From Salicibibacter cibarius (GTDB taxonomy: Bacteria; Bacillota; Bacilli; Bacillales; Marinococcaceae), in contig NZ_CP054705.1 in the NCBI RefSeq assembly GCF_016495725.1, positions 310,001 through 374,000 of the forward strand: DNA of 64,000 bases, given 5' to 3'. Shown here one piece after another: positions 33,772 through 42,336 of this stretch (position 1 is the stretch's first letter; each line of letters opens with the position of its first letter). The notes under the pieces were generated by a model. It saw only the letters and a program-made list of their open reading frames with translations. It was not told where the DNA came from and did not search any database. The position numbers and the translations under genes were made by a program.

Positions 33772-33860
33772 AAGAAGGATGTGTAAGGTAATAGGGTATG
33801 ACTCAGATAAGGGTGGTGTTCAGACATGATCCTCGAGTATCCGGAGGCAATGTCTGAAAA
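33772..33860 (+). repeat. Approximately 90-bp hairpin element, copy B
   Basis: This is the partner of 30044-30134. TTCAGACAT (33819-33827) pairs perfectly with ATGTCTGAA (33850-33858), and CCTC (33831-33834) with GAGG (33844-33847) inside it. The conserved 5' part is ATGTGTAAGGTAATAGGGTAT. It lies just before the promoter at 33876. Confidence 0.65.
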
Positions 33861-33875
33861 ATTTTGATCCAGGCA

Positions 33876-33925
33876 TTGATTTATTTAACTACAGACTGTA
33901 GAATTAAATGAACTACATTACATAG
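33876..33925 (+). promoter_or_regulatory. Promoter with two BlaI-type operators
   Basis: TTGATT (33876-33881), 17 bases, then TAGAAT (33899-33904). CTACAGACTGTAG (33889-33901) lies in the spacer and overlaps the -10; a second, weaker site CTACATTACATAG (33913-33925) follows. The arrangement is almost identical to 35324-35368. Confidence 0.82.
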
Positions 33926-33987
33926 TTATTAAATATGTAAGAGCCACTCGGATCAGCCGTATATGTTAAGTGAGGAGAGTGAAGGGG

Positions 33988-34143
33988 ATGAATGCTGCCC
34001 TAACTATATTGTTCATCTTCATAGGTTTTGCGGTTTATTTTTTTCGCAAACGCGCATGGGGCGGAATGCTTTACTGTGTCATTATCACCGCATTGGTGTT
34101 TACGGTGAGCCTTCCCATGGTTGGAACGTTTAATGGCATTTAA
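33988..34143 (+). CDS. Small two-helix membrane protein
   Basis: This is a 51-residue protein with GAGGAGAGTGAAGGGG before the ATG. It has two hydrophobic segments, TILFIFIGFAVYFF and YCVIITALVFTVSLPMVG, separated by a short basic loop (RKRAWGG). It matches no family that could be named. It is the first gene after the BlaI-type promoter and lies 26 bases upstream of the Spx-like gene, so it belongs to that operon. Confidence 0.7.
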   Translation: MNAALTILFIFIGFAVYFFRKRAWGGMLYCVIITALVFTVSLPMVGTFNGI

Positions 34144-34169
34144 GTTGAACGAAGAAGGAGAGGCTTTTA

Positions 34170-34574
34170 TTGGTTCATTTACTGACAGCATCGGGTTGTT
34201 CTTCCTGTCGGCAAGCAAAAGAATGGTTGACCGCCCAACATATTCCTTTTAAAGAACGAAATATTTTTACGGAGCCCCTTTCCGTTGAAGAAGTGAAAAC
34301 GGTTATGTTTATGACCGAGGATGGGGTGAATGATGTCATATCCAGGCGTTCCAAAACATTTCGGAGATTAAACGTTGACCTTGATGCGTTATCATTGCAG
34401 CATTTGTTTCAATTGATCAGTCAATATCCCGGGTTGTTGCGAAAACCGATCATTTTTGATGATAAACGGCTTCAAGTCGGCTATCAGGAAGAGGAAATGC
34501 GCCAATTCTTACCCAGGCAGGTTCGTTCCTATCTCTTGCATGAAGCGCGGAAAATAGAAAAATTAGCCGAATAA
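34170..34574 (+). CDS. Spx/MgsR-type ArsC-like transcription regulator
   Basis: The 134 residues start at TTG, with AAGGAGAGG upstream. The N-terminal redox switch CSSC (about 10-13) and the family's [31 protein letters not shown] (about 88-118) make it a clear Spx relative. Spx proteins bind the RNA polymerase alpha C-terminal domain and redirect transcription under disulfide stress. It is probably a paralogue of the main Spx, here in an operon under a BlaI-type repressor, which would couple an envelope-type signal to a redox regulator. Confidence 0.88.
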   Translation: MVHLLTASGCSSCRQAKEWLTAQHIPFKERNIFTEPLSVEEVKTVMFMTEDGVNDVISRRSKTFRRLNVDLDALSLQHLFQLISQYPGLLRKPIIFDDKRLQVGYQEEEMRQFLPRQVRSYLLHEARKIEKLAE

Positions 34575-34611
34575 AGACAAGCGCTGATTTAAAAAGTAGG
34601 AGATGCTATAA

Positions 34612-35289
34612 ATGAAGAAATCTTTAGTGGCATTATTTGTATTTCTACTCATGCCATCCGTGACGGTGGCGCAAGAAGAAAGCAGCAACGTAGACGACTG
34701 GGATGGATTTTTTGAAACGATTGAAACCATCTGGAATGATATCAGCCAAATGATTGAAGACCTCTTTGACATCGATCTCGATAACATTGAGATACAACCG
34801 CCGGGAGAACAAAACACGGAGGAAGAAGCCTCTGATGATGAGCCATCCGAACAAGATGAAGCATTGGATAGCGATCGAACGAGTGAGCAGGATATCGAAA
34901 CAGGCAGCGAGTTCGAACAGGAAGTCGTGCGCCTGACGAATGAAGAAAGAGAAGCTCAAGGGTTAGAGCCATTAGAAGCCCACGAAGAACTCGCTGAGGT
35001 AGCGGCGGTAAAATCTGAAGATATGCGGGATAACAATTATTTTTCCCATGAAAGCCCAACGCATGGGTCCCCTTTTGAAATGATCAGTGATCACGGGATT
35101 GACTTTACAGTTGCCGGTGAAAATATTGCCGCGGGGCAACCATCCCCGGAACAAGTCGTTGAAGCCTGGATGGACTCTGAAGGGCATCGGGCTAATATCC
35201 TTAACGACGACTTTACACACATTGGCATTGGCCATGTTGAGGGTGGCAGTTATGGAGAATACTGGACGCAAATGTTCTTAACGGAATAA
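34612..35289 (+). CDS. Secreted CAP (SCP/PR1)-domain protein
   Basis: The protein has 225 residues. The signal peptide is MKKSLVALFVFLLMPSVTVA, with cleavage after AQA-like sites. A strongly acidic linker follows (about 25-95). The C-terminal CAP domain has FEQEVVRLTNEERE, LAEVAAVKSEDMRDNNYFSHESP, GENIAAGQ, VVEAWMDSEGHRANIL and HIGIGHV, including the conserved His and Glu residues. It resembles Bacillus YkwD/YlbC-type proteins, whose biochemical role is undefined. AGGAG precedes the ATG. It closes the operon with the small membrane protein and the Spx-like gene. Confidence 0.88.
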   Translation: MKKSLVALFVFLLMPSVTVAQEESSNVDDWDGFFETIETIWNDISQMIEDLFDIDLDNIEIQPPGEQNTEEEASDDEPSEQDEALDSDRTSEQDIETGSEFEQEVVRLTNEEREAQGLEPLEAHEELAEVAAVKSEDMRDNNYFSHESPTHGSPFEMISDHGIDFTVAGENIAAGQPSPEQVVEAWMDSEGHRANILNDDFTHIGIGHVEGGSYGEYWTQMFLTE

Positions 35290-35323
35290 GCAGAAAATCA
35301 TTGTATTTTTTGTGATTCAACTC

Positions 35324-35368
35324 TTGACCTGATAAACTACAACCTGTAGAATAAACTACATAATGTAG
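35324..35368 (+). promoter_or_regulatory. Promoter with two BlaI-type operators before the gamma-glutamyltransferase gene
   Basis: TTGACC (35324-35329), 17 bases, then TAGAAT (35347-35352). Operators CTACAACCTGTAG (35337-35349) and CTACATAATGTAG (35356-35368) flank the -10 box. This is the clearest example of the four in this window. Confidence 0.85.
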
Positions 35369-35498
35369 TTTTAAAAATAAAGAGAGCACGTATACCATCA
35401 AGTTTTTAATGATTTCGATATTCCCGTTTTCTTCTTATAAAAGCATTCAGGAGGATTTACGGGAGTATTGTTTTATCATCGCAAAAGGCGGTGTGTTA

Positions 35499-37214
35499 GT
35501 GATATTAAACATGATTTATTCGACATTCCATCGTCATACCGGCTTTGTTTTTTCCGTGATTGCAACCGTATCGTTTGTACTTAGTGGGTGTACCTCGGAG
35601 GAAGAGACGGACAATGAAACCGAACCTTCTGAAACGCAAGATCAAAATGTTACGCCACCGGATGATCAAAACGTTGACGATGAGATCGATAACGAGTCAG
35701 AAGACGATGAGCCTGACATACCGGCTGCATATGGAGTGAGCGCCGGGCATCCGGAGGCCGTCGACGCCGGCATGGAAGTTCTGGAAAACGGAGGGAATGC
35801 AGCAGATGCTGCGATTGCAGCTGCTTATGCGATATCCGTTGTGGAACCATTCGCCTCCGGCATCGGCGGCGGAGGTGTGGGGTTGATCCAGGAACAGGGA
35901 CAGGAACCACAGGCCTACGATTACCGGGAGGTTGTCCCGGAGGAAGGAATACCAGCATCTGATATTGGTGTGCCGGGGTTTGTGGCCGGAATGATGGAAT
36001 TACATAAAGGCCATGGGATGGCTGATTGGCAAGACCTCATGGACCCGTCTATTGACTTAGCTGAGAGTGCGGAGGTTTCAGAAACCCTCGCCCAACAGCT
36101 TCAATCCGCTCAAGATCGGCTGCCGACAGAACAGCTTGAGCATTTCTATCCCGGGGGTGTGCCATTAGAGGAGGGTGCCAATCTGGAACAGCCGGAATTG
36201 GCTGATACGTTGCGGGAGATCCGTGATCGTGGAGGGGAAGCCTTCTACGAGGAAGACATTGGAGAAGCATTGGCCGCCGAAATAGAGGGACTGAACATGA
36301 ATTCTTTGTCAGACTACAACGTTGGGCAATATGATCCGGTTACCGGAGAATTTGCCGGGTATGAAGTGATCGGTGCTCCTCAGCCACTTCCCGGAACCAG
36401 TGTTATTCAGATGCTGCAAATCAGTGAAGAACGAGACATTTTAGAGGAAGAACGAAACAGCACTGCATTTATTCATGACATTGCCATGTCTTGGAGGCTT
36501 GCGCAACAGTTTATCGAAGCAGATTTCGGTGACCCTGATTTTGTGGATGATCTGGATGATAACATAAACGACCCTGAACGCAATGCTGTTTGGGCAGAAG
36601 AAATCTCCAGCGACAGTCTGCTGCCCATGGATGCTGAGCAGTCTTACGAAGACGCTGATCCTAACACCACTCATATTACCGTCGTTGATGACGATGGAAC
36701 CGTTGTCTCCATGACGAACACACTTACAGATTTCTGGGGAGCCGGAGAATATACCGAAGGATTTTTCCTTAATAACCAGATGGCGAGGTTCAGCATCGGC
36801 GAGGGAGAGGAAAATGAACCGGAGCCCGGCCGGCGTTCCGTGACATGGTCTTCTCCGTTGATTGTCGCTGATGAAGAGGGGCCGGTGATGGGCATTGGAA
36901 GTCCCGGAGGTGAGCGAATTCCAATCATGCTTACGCAAGTGGTAGCTGATTGGGCCGGAGGTACGGATCTTGATGAAAGTGTGGAAGCCCAACGTTTTCA
37001 TTTGGATGAAAATGAGCTCATCATGGAAGAAGCCCCAGACCCTGACCAACGGGATGCATTGCTTGACATCGGTTATAGTGAGATTCGTGAACCCCCTACA
37101 CAGCTCTACTTCGGATCGATTCAGGCTTTGGCTATCGATCGGGAAACCGATGAGCTTTTAGGGGCAACTGATCAACGGCGTGAAGGGGACTGGCGCATGG
37201 AAACAACAGATTAA
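35499..37214 (+). CDS. Gamma-glutamyltransferase, lipoprotein form
   Basis: GTG 35499 is preferred for the AAAGGCGG upstream, giving 571 residues; the open frame extends back to 35409, and ATG 35511 is an alternative. The signal ends in a lipobox (FVLSGC), followed by an acidic linker. The large-subunit region has HPEAVDAGMEVLENGGNAADAAIAAAYA and SGIGGGG. The autocleavage site is at the conserved Thr in NTTHITVVDDDGTVVSMTNT, and the small subunit carries the oxyanion motif GSPGGERIP. The enzyme cleaves glutathione, gamma-glutamyl peptides or polyglutamate outside the cell. It is regulated by the BlaI-type operators just upstream. Confidence 0.9.
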   Translation: MILNMIYSTFHRHTGFVFSVIATVSFVLSGCTSEEETDNETEPSETQDQNVTPPDDQNVDDEIDNESEDDEPDIPAAYGVSAGHPEAVDAGMEVLENGGNAADAAIAAAYAISVVEPFASGIGGGGVGLIQEQGQEPQAYDYREVVPEEGIPASDIGVPGFVAGMMELHKGHGMADWQDLMDPSIDLAESAEVSETLAQQLQSAQDRLPTEQLEHFYPGGVPLEEGANLEQPELADTLREIRDRGGEAFYEEDIGEALAAEIEGLNMNSLSDYNVGQYDPVTGEFAGYEVIGAPQPLPGTSVIQMLQISEERDILEEERNSTAFIHDIAMSWRLAQQFIEADFGDPDFVDDLDDNINDPERNAVWAEEISSDSLLPMDAEQSYEDADPNTTHITVVDDDGTVVSMTNTLTDFWGAGEYTEGFFLNNQMARFSIGEGEENEPEPGRRSVTWSSPLIVADEEGPVMGIGSPGGERIPIMLTQVVADWAGGTDLDESVEAQRFHLDENELIMEEAPDPDQRDALLDIGYSEIREPPTQLYFGSIQALAIDRETDELLGATDQRREGDWRMETTD

Positions 37215-37498
37215 TGCAGTATGGTTGAAATAAATGATTGCCTAGTTGTGACACCAAATAATCATGAAATGGCTGACATGAATCGCCCGAGCGGTTGTGT
37301 CCGCCAATGCTGATCTTTTTATGTCGGTCGGACATCGGTGGTAAAACCGAGGCGTGAGCGGTAAATTAAATCAATATGCACTAATCTCTTAGCATTCAGG
37401 GAACCCTAACTTAGACGTTGTTTAATCCCGACTTTTTCTTCTCGTATTTCACGCGGGCTTTCCTCCAACGTCATCATTTTTAAAAAGAGGAAGGTTCT

Positions 37499-38614
37499 AT
37501 GGCATCGATAAATGGAAAAGATCAATATCAAAGAATCGCTATTTTAGATCAAATGAGGGGACTGGCTTTACTAGCCATTTTTTTGGCCAATGTGCCTGGG
37601 CTGGCGCAAGTAAATACGGATGGCCAGTCCTTCATAAATCAAGCCGTATATGATTTTTTATCCATCGTGCTGGACGATAGCGCAAGGCCATTGTTTGCGT
37701 TTATGTTCGGTATGAGCCTGCTTCTCATTTATACCAAATTACAAAATAAAGACGTGAATCCATATCCGACGTTATTGAGAAGACTTTTATTGTTGGCTTT
37801 TGCAGGGGCTATTCACGGCTATGCCATATGGGCAGGCGACATCCTACTTATGTATGCCATGGCGGGATTTGTGTTGTTGCTATTTATGAATTTGTCTGCA
37901 AAATGGTTACTTACAGCCGCCTTGCTTTTTTGGTTAGGATATACGGTAGGGATCGATGTTATGAATTATTACTCGCCCTATGATTTTTCCCTTAATGGGT
38001 GGTTGAAACATCTATTACTTGGTTCGGGGGAACCTCCAACAGGAGCAGAGTATTTAATTAATGAGTTCACTTCGATGGTGCGGCATTTAGGCTTTTTCCT
38101 TTTTGGGATGTATGCTTATCGTAAGGGGCTGCTCTCGTTCATAAAGGGGAAAAGAACGTTTATGTGGTTCCTGACTTTTGTTTTTATTGCCGTCGGGTTA
38201 GCGGGGAAGACAAGCCTTTATTACGGTTCTTACAGTCCTATGGACACTTTTTATCCCTTTGTTTTGACCATTGGCATGATCCTGTTCATTATTTTGTTGG
38301 GGACAAGCAGAACGATGATCTCAAAGGCTCTCCTGCCGTTTTCCGCTATCGGGAAAATGGCGTTCACTCATTATCTCCTGCAATCCCTTGTGTTCGTGAG
38401 TGTGTTTTATTTAAGTGGACGGACAATTTTTCCGGGAATCGGCATATGGACAGAACCAACTTATTTGTTTGCCCTCAGTATAGGTATCATTTTATTCGTG
38501 GCACAAATGATTTTTAGCCATTTTTGGTTAAAGAAATTTTATTATGGCCCGTTTGAATGGCTTTGGAGGATAGGGACATATAGAAGGGTCGTTTCGTTAA
38601 AAAGAAGAATTTAA
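37499..38614 (+). CDS. DUF418-domain membrane protein (YeiB-like)
   Basis: This is a 371-residue protein with about ten hydrophobic segments. It starts with RIAILDQMRGLALLAIFLANVP and continues LFAFMFGMSLLLIYTKL, the characteristic N-terminus of the YeiB/DUF418 family. The C-terminal DUF418 region includes GKMAFTHYLLQSLVFVSVFY and PFEWLWRIGTY. The family is thought to act in transport or envelope acylation-like chemistry, without a proven function. AAAGAGGAAGG precedes the ATG. It is monocistronic with its own terminator. Confidence 0.85.
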   Translation: MASINGKDQYQRIAILDQMRGLALLAIFLANVPGLAQVNTDGQSFINQAVYDFLSIVLDDSARPLFAFMFGMSLLLIYTKLQNKDVNPYPTLLRRLLLLAFAGAIHGYAIWAGDILLMYAMAGFVLLLFMNLSAKWLLTAALLFWLGYTVGIDVMNYYSPYDFSLNGWLKHLLLGSGEPPTGAEYLINEFTSMVRHLGFFLFGMYAYRKGLLSFIKGKRTFMWFLTFVFIAVGLAGKTSLYYGSYSPMDTFYPFVLTIGMILFIILLGTSRTMISKALLPFSAIGKMAFTHYLLQSLVFVSVFYLSGRTIFPGIGIWTEPTYLFALSIGIILFVAQMIFSHFWLKKFYYGPFEWLWRIGTYRRVVSLKRRI

Positions 38615-38623
38615 GGAGAGACG

Positions 38624-38657
38624 AAAAAATCACATTCCGTTGCGAATGTGATTTTTT
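38624..38657 (+). terminator. Rho-independent terminator
   Basis: AAAAAATCACATTC (38624-38637) pairs with GAATGTGATTTTTT (38644-38657). It ends the DUF418 gene and could also work for minus-strand transcription from the toxin-antitoxin genes. Confidence 0.9.
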
Positions 38658-38732
38658 GGCTGTTTTTCATGATTAGCGATAAGGTATCCGATAACCTTAA
38701 AAAATGCAAGAGCTATCGGTGTATGATTTGGA

Positions 38733-39050
38733 TTATGGATGCCGTATCCATTGATCTTCATCAATATCAATGTCAATGGTCACATGACCTCCGAGTTTCT
38801 GCACAAGGTTCTCTAATTTTCCGATGGTCATGTTTACTTCCCCATTTTCCAGTCGTGAGAGATAGGATTGCTTGACCCCTACACAATCCGCAAATTCTTG
38901 TTGGGTCATCTGGAGGCGGCTTCGCAATTCCACTAATTTGCAGCTTAGTTCAAATTCCCTTTTCCGTTCAGGATCATCCCAAACCTCTTGAAAAGCTGGA
39001 TTTTTTTCTTTCAGTTGCTCCGCTAAACGATTAGCTGTACTCAATTTCAT
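38733..39050 (-). CDS. HigA-type antitoxin, XRE-family helix-turn-helix protein
   Basis: The protein has 105 residues from the ATG at 39050, which has AAAGGAGG five bases upstream and overlaps the toxin stop as ATGA. The HTH region is LRSRLQMTQQEFADCVGVKQSYLSRLENGEVNMTIGKLENLVQKLG, followed by a short beta-tail (HVTIDIDID). It should bind and neutralise the RelE-like toxin encoded just before it and repress their promoter. The toxin-first order is typical of higBA loci. Confidence 0.88.
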   Translation of the reverse strand: MKLSTANRLAEQLKEKNPAFQEVWDDPERKREFELSCKLVELRSRLQMTQQEFADCVGVKQSYLSRLENGEVNMTIGKLENLVQKLGGHVTIDIDIDEDQWIRHP

Positions 39051-39430
39051 GATCCCTCCTTTGAGTTTCCAAATCTTTGTAGCCATTCTTTTCGATAATT
39101 TTCTGCCCTACGTATTTCCCTCCGATCTGTTTTGTTTTGCTTTTTCTGATACCCATGTGTTAATACAGCGACTCTGTTATACCATTGGAACCAAAATATT
39201 CGAAAGGTATCATTGCCATGCTTTGTCCGAATGTAAGCAATGGTTTCTGTAAGTTTTTCAGAAAAACCAGGTTTGTGGCGAGGGCCAAACCGTTCAAATC
39301 GTTCAATGTCCTCCAAGATTTTTGTGGCTTTTTTAGGTGGTAATTGATGAAGCCATTCAAGTAACGGACAGTCACCATCTTCGGTTTTGTATTCATGGGT
39401 TTTCCATTTTTCTATATTCATATCCGTCAT
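39047..39430 (-). CDS. HigB-type toxin, RelE/ParE superfamily (Gp49-like)
   Basis: The protein has 127 residues. The sequence WLHQLPPKKATKILEDIERFERFG, SEKLTETIAYIRTKHGNDTFRIFWFQWYNRVAVLTHGYQKKQNKT matches the phage-derived Gp49/HigB group of mRNA interferases, with Arg and Tyr residues in the usual core positions. A Met three codons downstream of the chosen start is equally possible. Stop and antitoxin start overlap by four bases, so the pair is translationally coupled. An A+T-rich promoter region lies at 39431-39480. Confidence 0.87.
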   Translation of the reverse strand: MTDMNIEKWKTHEYKTEDGDCPLLEWLHQLPPKKATKILEDIERFERFGPRHKPGFSEKLTETIAYIRTKHGNDTFRIFWFQWYNRVAVLTHGYQKKQNKTDRREIRRAENYRKEWLQRFGNSKEGS

Positions 39431-39614
39431 TATAATATATATGTTATAAAAATAAAAGTGTTAATCGGTTGTCACAGAAGTTGGAAAAAAAACAAACCTT
39501 TTATTTACAATGTAATTAACGTATGAAGTTCATCGATTTTTTCCGAAGGATTTAAATCGCCTTTTTATATTCTTACATTGACAAAGCGGTTGATTCTCCT
39601 TACATCCACCTTCA

Positions 39615-40199
39615 CTAATCATCAATTCGCTTCACAACTTTTGCCGGTAATCCTGCGACAACAGCATTTTCCGGGACATCTTTTGTGACAACGGCGCCTG
39701 CTGCTACAACAGCGTTGTCCCCAATCGTCACACCGGGTAGGATTGATGCGCCTGATCCGATCCAGACATTGTCGCCTATGGTGACCGGAGAGGCGTAAGT
39801 TGTATTTCTTGTTTCGAGAGGCAATCCATGCGTAAGGGTGGATATGGTGACATTCATGCCGATTAAGGCACCGTCTCCAATGTGAATGCCACCTCGATCT
39901 TGGAATGAACACCCTGTGTTAAAAAACACGTTTTTTCCCATCGTGATATTTTTACCAAAGTCTGTATAAAATGGTGGGAAACACATGAAAGAAGAATCAA
40001 CTTCATTACCGGTCAGTTCGCTAAAAATCTCTACGATTTCTTCTTTTGAATGATAGGAAGTATTTAATTCCATCGTGATTCTCTGGGCTTCGAAGCTACA
40101 TTGCGTGAGTAGTCCATGGAGTTCCTTATCCTCTCCGGGAATAGGATTTCCTTCTTTACAAAAATCAATAAATTCGTCCATATTCATTCTGGAATACAC
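39615..40199 (-). CDS. Sugar/maltose O-acetyltransferase-like, left-handed beta-helix
   Basis: This is a 194-residue acetyltransferase of the LacA/Maa/NodL group. The N-terminal helical segment is followed by hexapeptide repeats ([37 protein letters not shown], the catalytic His in LTHGLPLE) and [38 protein letters not shown]. It transfers acetyl from acetyl-CoA to a sugar or similar hydroxyl. The gene is close to the reductase cluster on the same strand but has its own start region; the substrate is unknown. Confidence 0.88.
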   Translation of the reverse strand: MYSRMNMDEFIDFCKEGNPIPGEDKELHGLLTQCSFEAQRITMELNTSYHSKEEIVEIFSELTGNEVDSSFMCFPPFYTDFGKNITMGKNVFFNTGCSFQDRGGIHIGDGALIGMNVTISTLTHGLPLETRNTTYASPVTIGDNVWIGSGASILPGVTIGDNAVVAAGAVVTKDVPENAVVAGLPAKVVKRIDD

Positions 40200-40232
40200 C
40201 TTCCATTATTTATTATTCAATACAGGCTCACT

Positions 40233-41083
40233 TCACCACAAGGCTAATGGCTCGCTAACCGTTGGTTCCGGATAAACAGAATCTATTTTCGCCAAGTCCT
40301 CTTCGGTAAGCTGAATATCTGCCGCTTTCACATTATTTATAACGTGTTCCGTATTACTGGACTGTGGAATAGCAATCGTTTGCCCATTACGAATACACCA
40401 TGCCAATAAAATTTGAAAAACATCAGCATTGTGCTTTTTCGAAATATCTTGTAACACTTGTTGTTTCATAAAATCAAACCGATCTTTCCTGCCTACAGGG
40501 GCATAGGCCATTATCGGGATGCTATTTTCTTTCATCAGAGGAACTAAATCGTAATCAATGCCACGATCTCCTAAATTATAGCGGACTTGATTCGTGGCAC
40601 AGTGATGACCATTGGGCAGCTTCAATAAGTTCGTCATATCATTCACATCAAAATTCGAAACGCCCCAGGCTTTGATTTTCCCTTGCATTTTCGCTTGTTC
40701 CAGAGCTTCTACCGTTTCTTCAATTGGTATGCCGCTTTTCCAATGAAGTAAATAAAGATCTAGATAATCTGTTTTCAACCGTTTTAAGGCGTTATCTAAA
40801 CTGATGGGGATTTGTTTTTTGAAGCATTATTAGGAAGAACTTTTGACACAAGGTAAAGATTTTCCCGTTCATAAGGTTCAATGGCATGACCGACTAATGT
40901 TTCAGCATTCCCGCTCCCATACATTTCCGCTGTGTCAATGAGTTCAACGCCATGATCAAGACCTGCTCTTATCGCTTTTACTTCTTGATCAAACTTATCT
41001 GCTTCGTCTCCCATATTCAAAGTACCTAAGCCTATGGGAAAAATTTCTCTCTCGGCTATTTTTACTTTTTTCAATAGCTTCAC
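40233..41083 (-). pseudogene. Aldo/keto reductase with a one-base frameshift
   Basis: The N-terminal part (from 41083) reads FPIGLGTLNMGDEADKF and ELIDTAEMYGSGNAETLVG with catalytic Asp and Tyr. It stops after ASKNKSPSV at 40796. The continuation in another frame (SLDNALKRLKTDYLDLYLLHW, then IKAWGVSNFDV and IAIPQSSNTEHVINNV to 40233) completes a normal AKR of about 280 residues. The break falls in a run of six A (minus strand, near 40818): seven A would restore the frame. It could be a real recent mutation or a sequencing error in a homopolymer. Its start overlaps the upstream gene's stop (ATGA). Confidence 0.88.
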
Positions 41084-41748
41084 TCCTCGTTCAATGAGTT
41101 TATAACCTTTACAATAGGTGTTTCTCCACCATTCATATCAAAGGCTTTGCCGATGGTTTGGTCATGCTCAAGTACAGCAACGATGGCTGAAGCAACATCT
41201 TCACGAGGAATTTCCTCATGCTCAAGGGCAGCTGCCACTTTTATCTTTCCGGTCCCAGGTTCGTCGTTCAGGTGTCCGGGACGGATGATCGTATAATCCA
41301 AACCGCTATTCTCTAACCAAACGTTTGCGTAATACTTGGCGGCACTAAGGTTCGGATAACTACCCATCCATTCAGGGCGATTGTTGTCATGCCATCTGTG
41401 AACACTATTTCCACTAACATTGACGAAACGTTTTGCTCCGGCTTGTTCGGCAGCTTTCATCGACTTAACGGCTCCGTCCAAATCAATGAGCATGAATTTA
41501 TCGACACCTTCATGGCCGCGTGCACCGGCTGTAAATACGACTGTATCCACACCCTTCGCTGCATTGGTTATCGTCTCAATGCTTCCTTCCAGATCGGCGA
41601 GCGCTGTTTCAACGCCTTGTTCCGCAAATTTTGCTTGTTGCTCTTCCTTACGAACCATGACGATGGGGTTATGCTTATCCGACTCTTGTAGTTTTCTCAC
41701 AAGATGTTGGCCTATTCGTCCGTTCGCTCCTATGATTAGTACGTTCAT
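41080..41748 (-). CDS. NAD(P)H-binding atypical SDR (YhfK-like)
   Basis: From ATG 41748 (GGAGG eight bases upstream) the protein has 222 residues. The atypical SDR motif MNVLIIGANGRIGQHLV is followed by VRKEEQQAKFAEQGVE, VVFTAGARGHEGVD, YYANVWLENSGLDYTIIRPGHLNDEPGTG and EIPREDVASAIVAVL. This fits the NAD(P)H-binding family that includes B. subtilis YhfK and YwnB. Such proteins act on quinones or small carbonyls or serve as redox sensors. It lies in an apparent operon with cupin and aldo/keto reductase genes. Confidence 0.87.
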   Translation of the reverse strand: MNVLIIGANGRIGQHLVRKLQESDKHNPIVMVRKEEQQAKFAEQGVETALADLEGSIETITNAAKGVDTVVFTAGARGHEGVDKFMLIDLDGAVKSMKAAEQAGAKRFVNVSGNSVHRWHDNNRPEWMGSYPNLSAAKYYANVWLENSGLDYTIIRPGHLNDEPGTGKIKVAAALEHEEIPREDVASAIVAVLEHDQTIGKAFDMNGGETPIVKVINSLNEE

Positions 41749-41766
41749 GCTCATAACCTCCATTTC

Positions 41767-42273
41767 TTATGACCAATACGAAAACAACGGACCGCTTTCT
41801 CCAAACAATGGATCAGTGTCCGGTAAAGGTACTTTTTTGATATTCTCCAGTTTTTCAGGTCGTTCGTCTGCATAGCCGTAGCAAAAATCATAACTCTGCC
41901 CGTTAGGGTACGCGCCAATGACTTCAAAATCGTCACTGGCTTCAAGGCGCTTGTGGCCAAATCCGGCAGGAAGAATGACTGTATCGTCTTGTTGAATATT
42001 TACTTCGGCCCCTTGTTCTCCTCCCAGTTGAAGCAGCGCCGATCCGCTGGATACGACGAGAACTTCGTGTGAGTTACTGTGATAGTGATGATAAGGCGCA
42101 ACACTGCCACGCCAAGCACCAAGCCAGTTGTTTTGTGCAAAAACATCTTTTGGGTCGTCCTCGGAAGTCATGACGTTTTTATATAACAGCAACGGATATG
42201 AGGGATGGTTAGGGATAGAGCCGTCATCATCATATTTCAATGGCTCTATTGCAATATCTTTAGACGGTTTCAT
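41767..42273 (-). CDS. Cupin-domain protein, YjlB-like
   Basis: The protein has 168 residues. The cupin motif reads PYHHYHSNSHEVLVVSSGSALLQLGG (about 66-91) and the second half ILPAGFGHKRLEASDDFEVIGAYP with PNGQSYDFCYG, as in the B. subtilis YjlB family. The metal ligands (His, His, Glu, His) are in place. The function is unknown. GGGAGGAAAA precedes its start. It sits in the cluster of small redox genes downstream of a MerR-type promoter, possibly in carbonyl or electrophile detoxification. Confidence 0.85.
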   Translation of the reverse strand: MKPSKDIAIEPLKYDDDGSIPNHPSYPLLLYKNVMTSEDDPKDVFAQNNWLGAWRGSVAPYHHYHSNSHEVLVVSSGSALLQLGGEQGAEVNIQQDDTVILPAGFGHKRLEASDDFEVIGAYPNGQSYDFCYGYADERPEKLENIKKVPLPDTDPLFGESGPLFSYWS

Positions 42274-42300
42274 TATTTTTCCTCCCTTCGCCTTGAGATT

Positions 42301-42330
42301 GTCCCCTCTCCTTTTAATGGGAGAGGGGAC
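42301..42330. terminator. Terminator-like hairpin between the DHFR-like and cupin genes
   Basis: GTCCCCTCTCC (42301-42311) pairs with GGAGAGGGGAC (42320-42330). On the minus strand it follows the DHFR-like stop directly, but no strong T-run is present there. It may attenuate rather than end transcription into the cupin gene. Confidence 0.6.
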
Positions 42331-42336
42331 TCAATT

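Noticed and set aside
33781-33800. Sigma-B-like promoter (GTGTAA ... GGGTAT) in hairpin element B
   Set aside because: The two boxes are only seven bases apart, far below the 13-15 needed.
35409-35498. Longer N-terminus of gamma-glutamyltransferase
   Set aside because: It would place about 30 residues before the lipoprotein signal and has no ribosome site.
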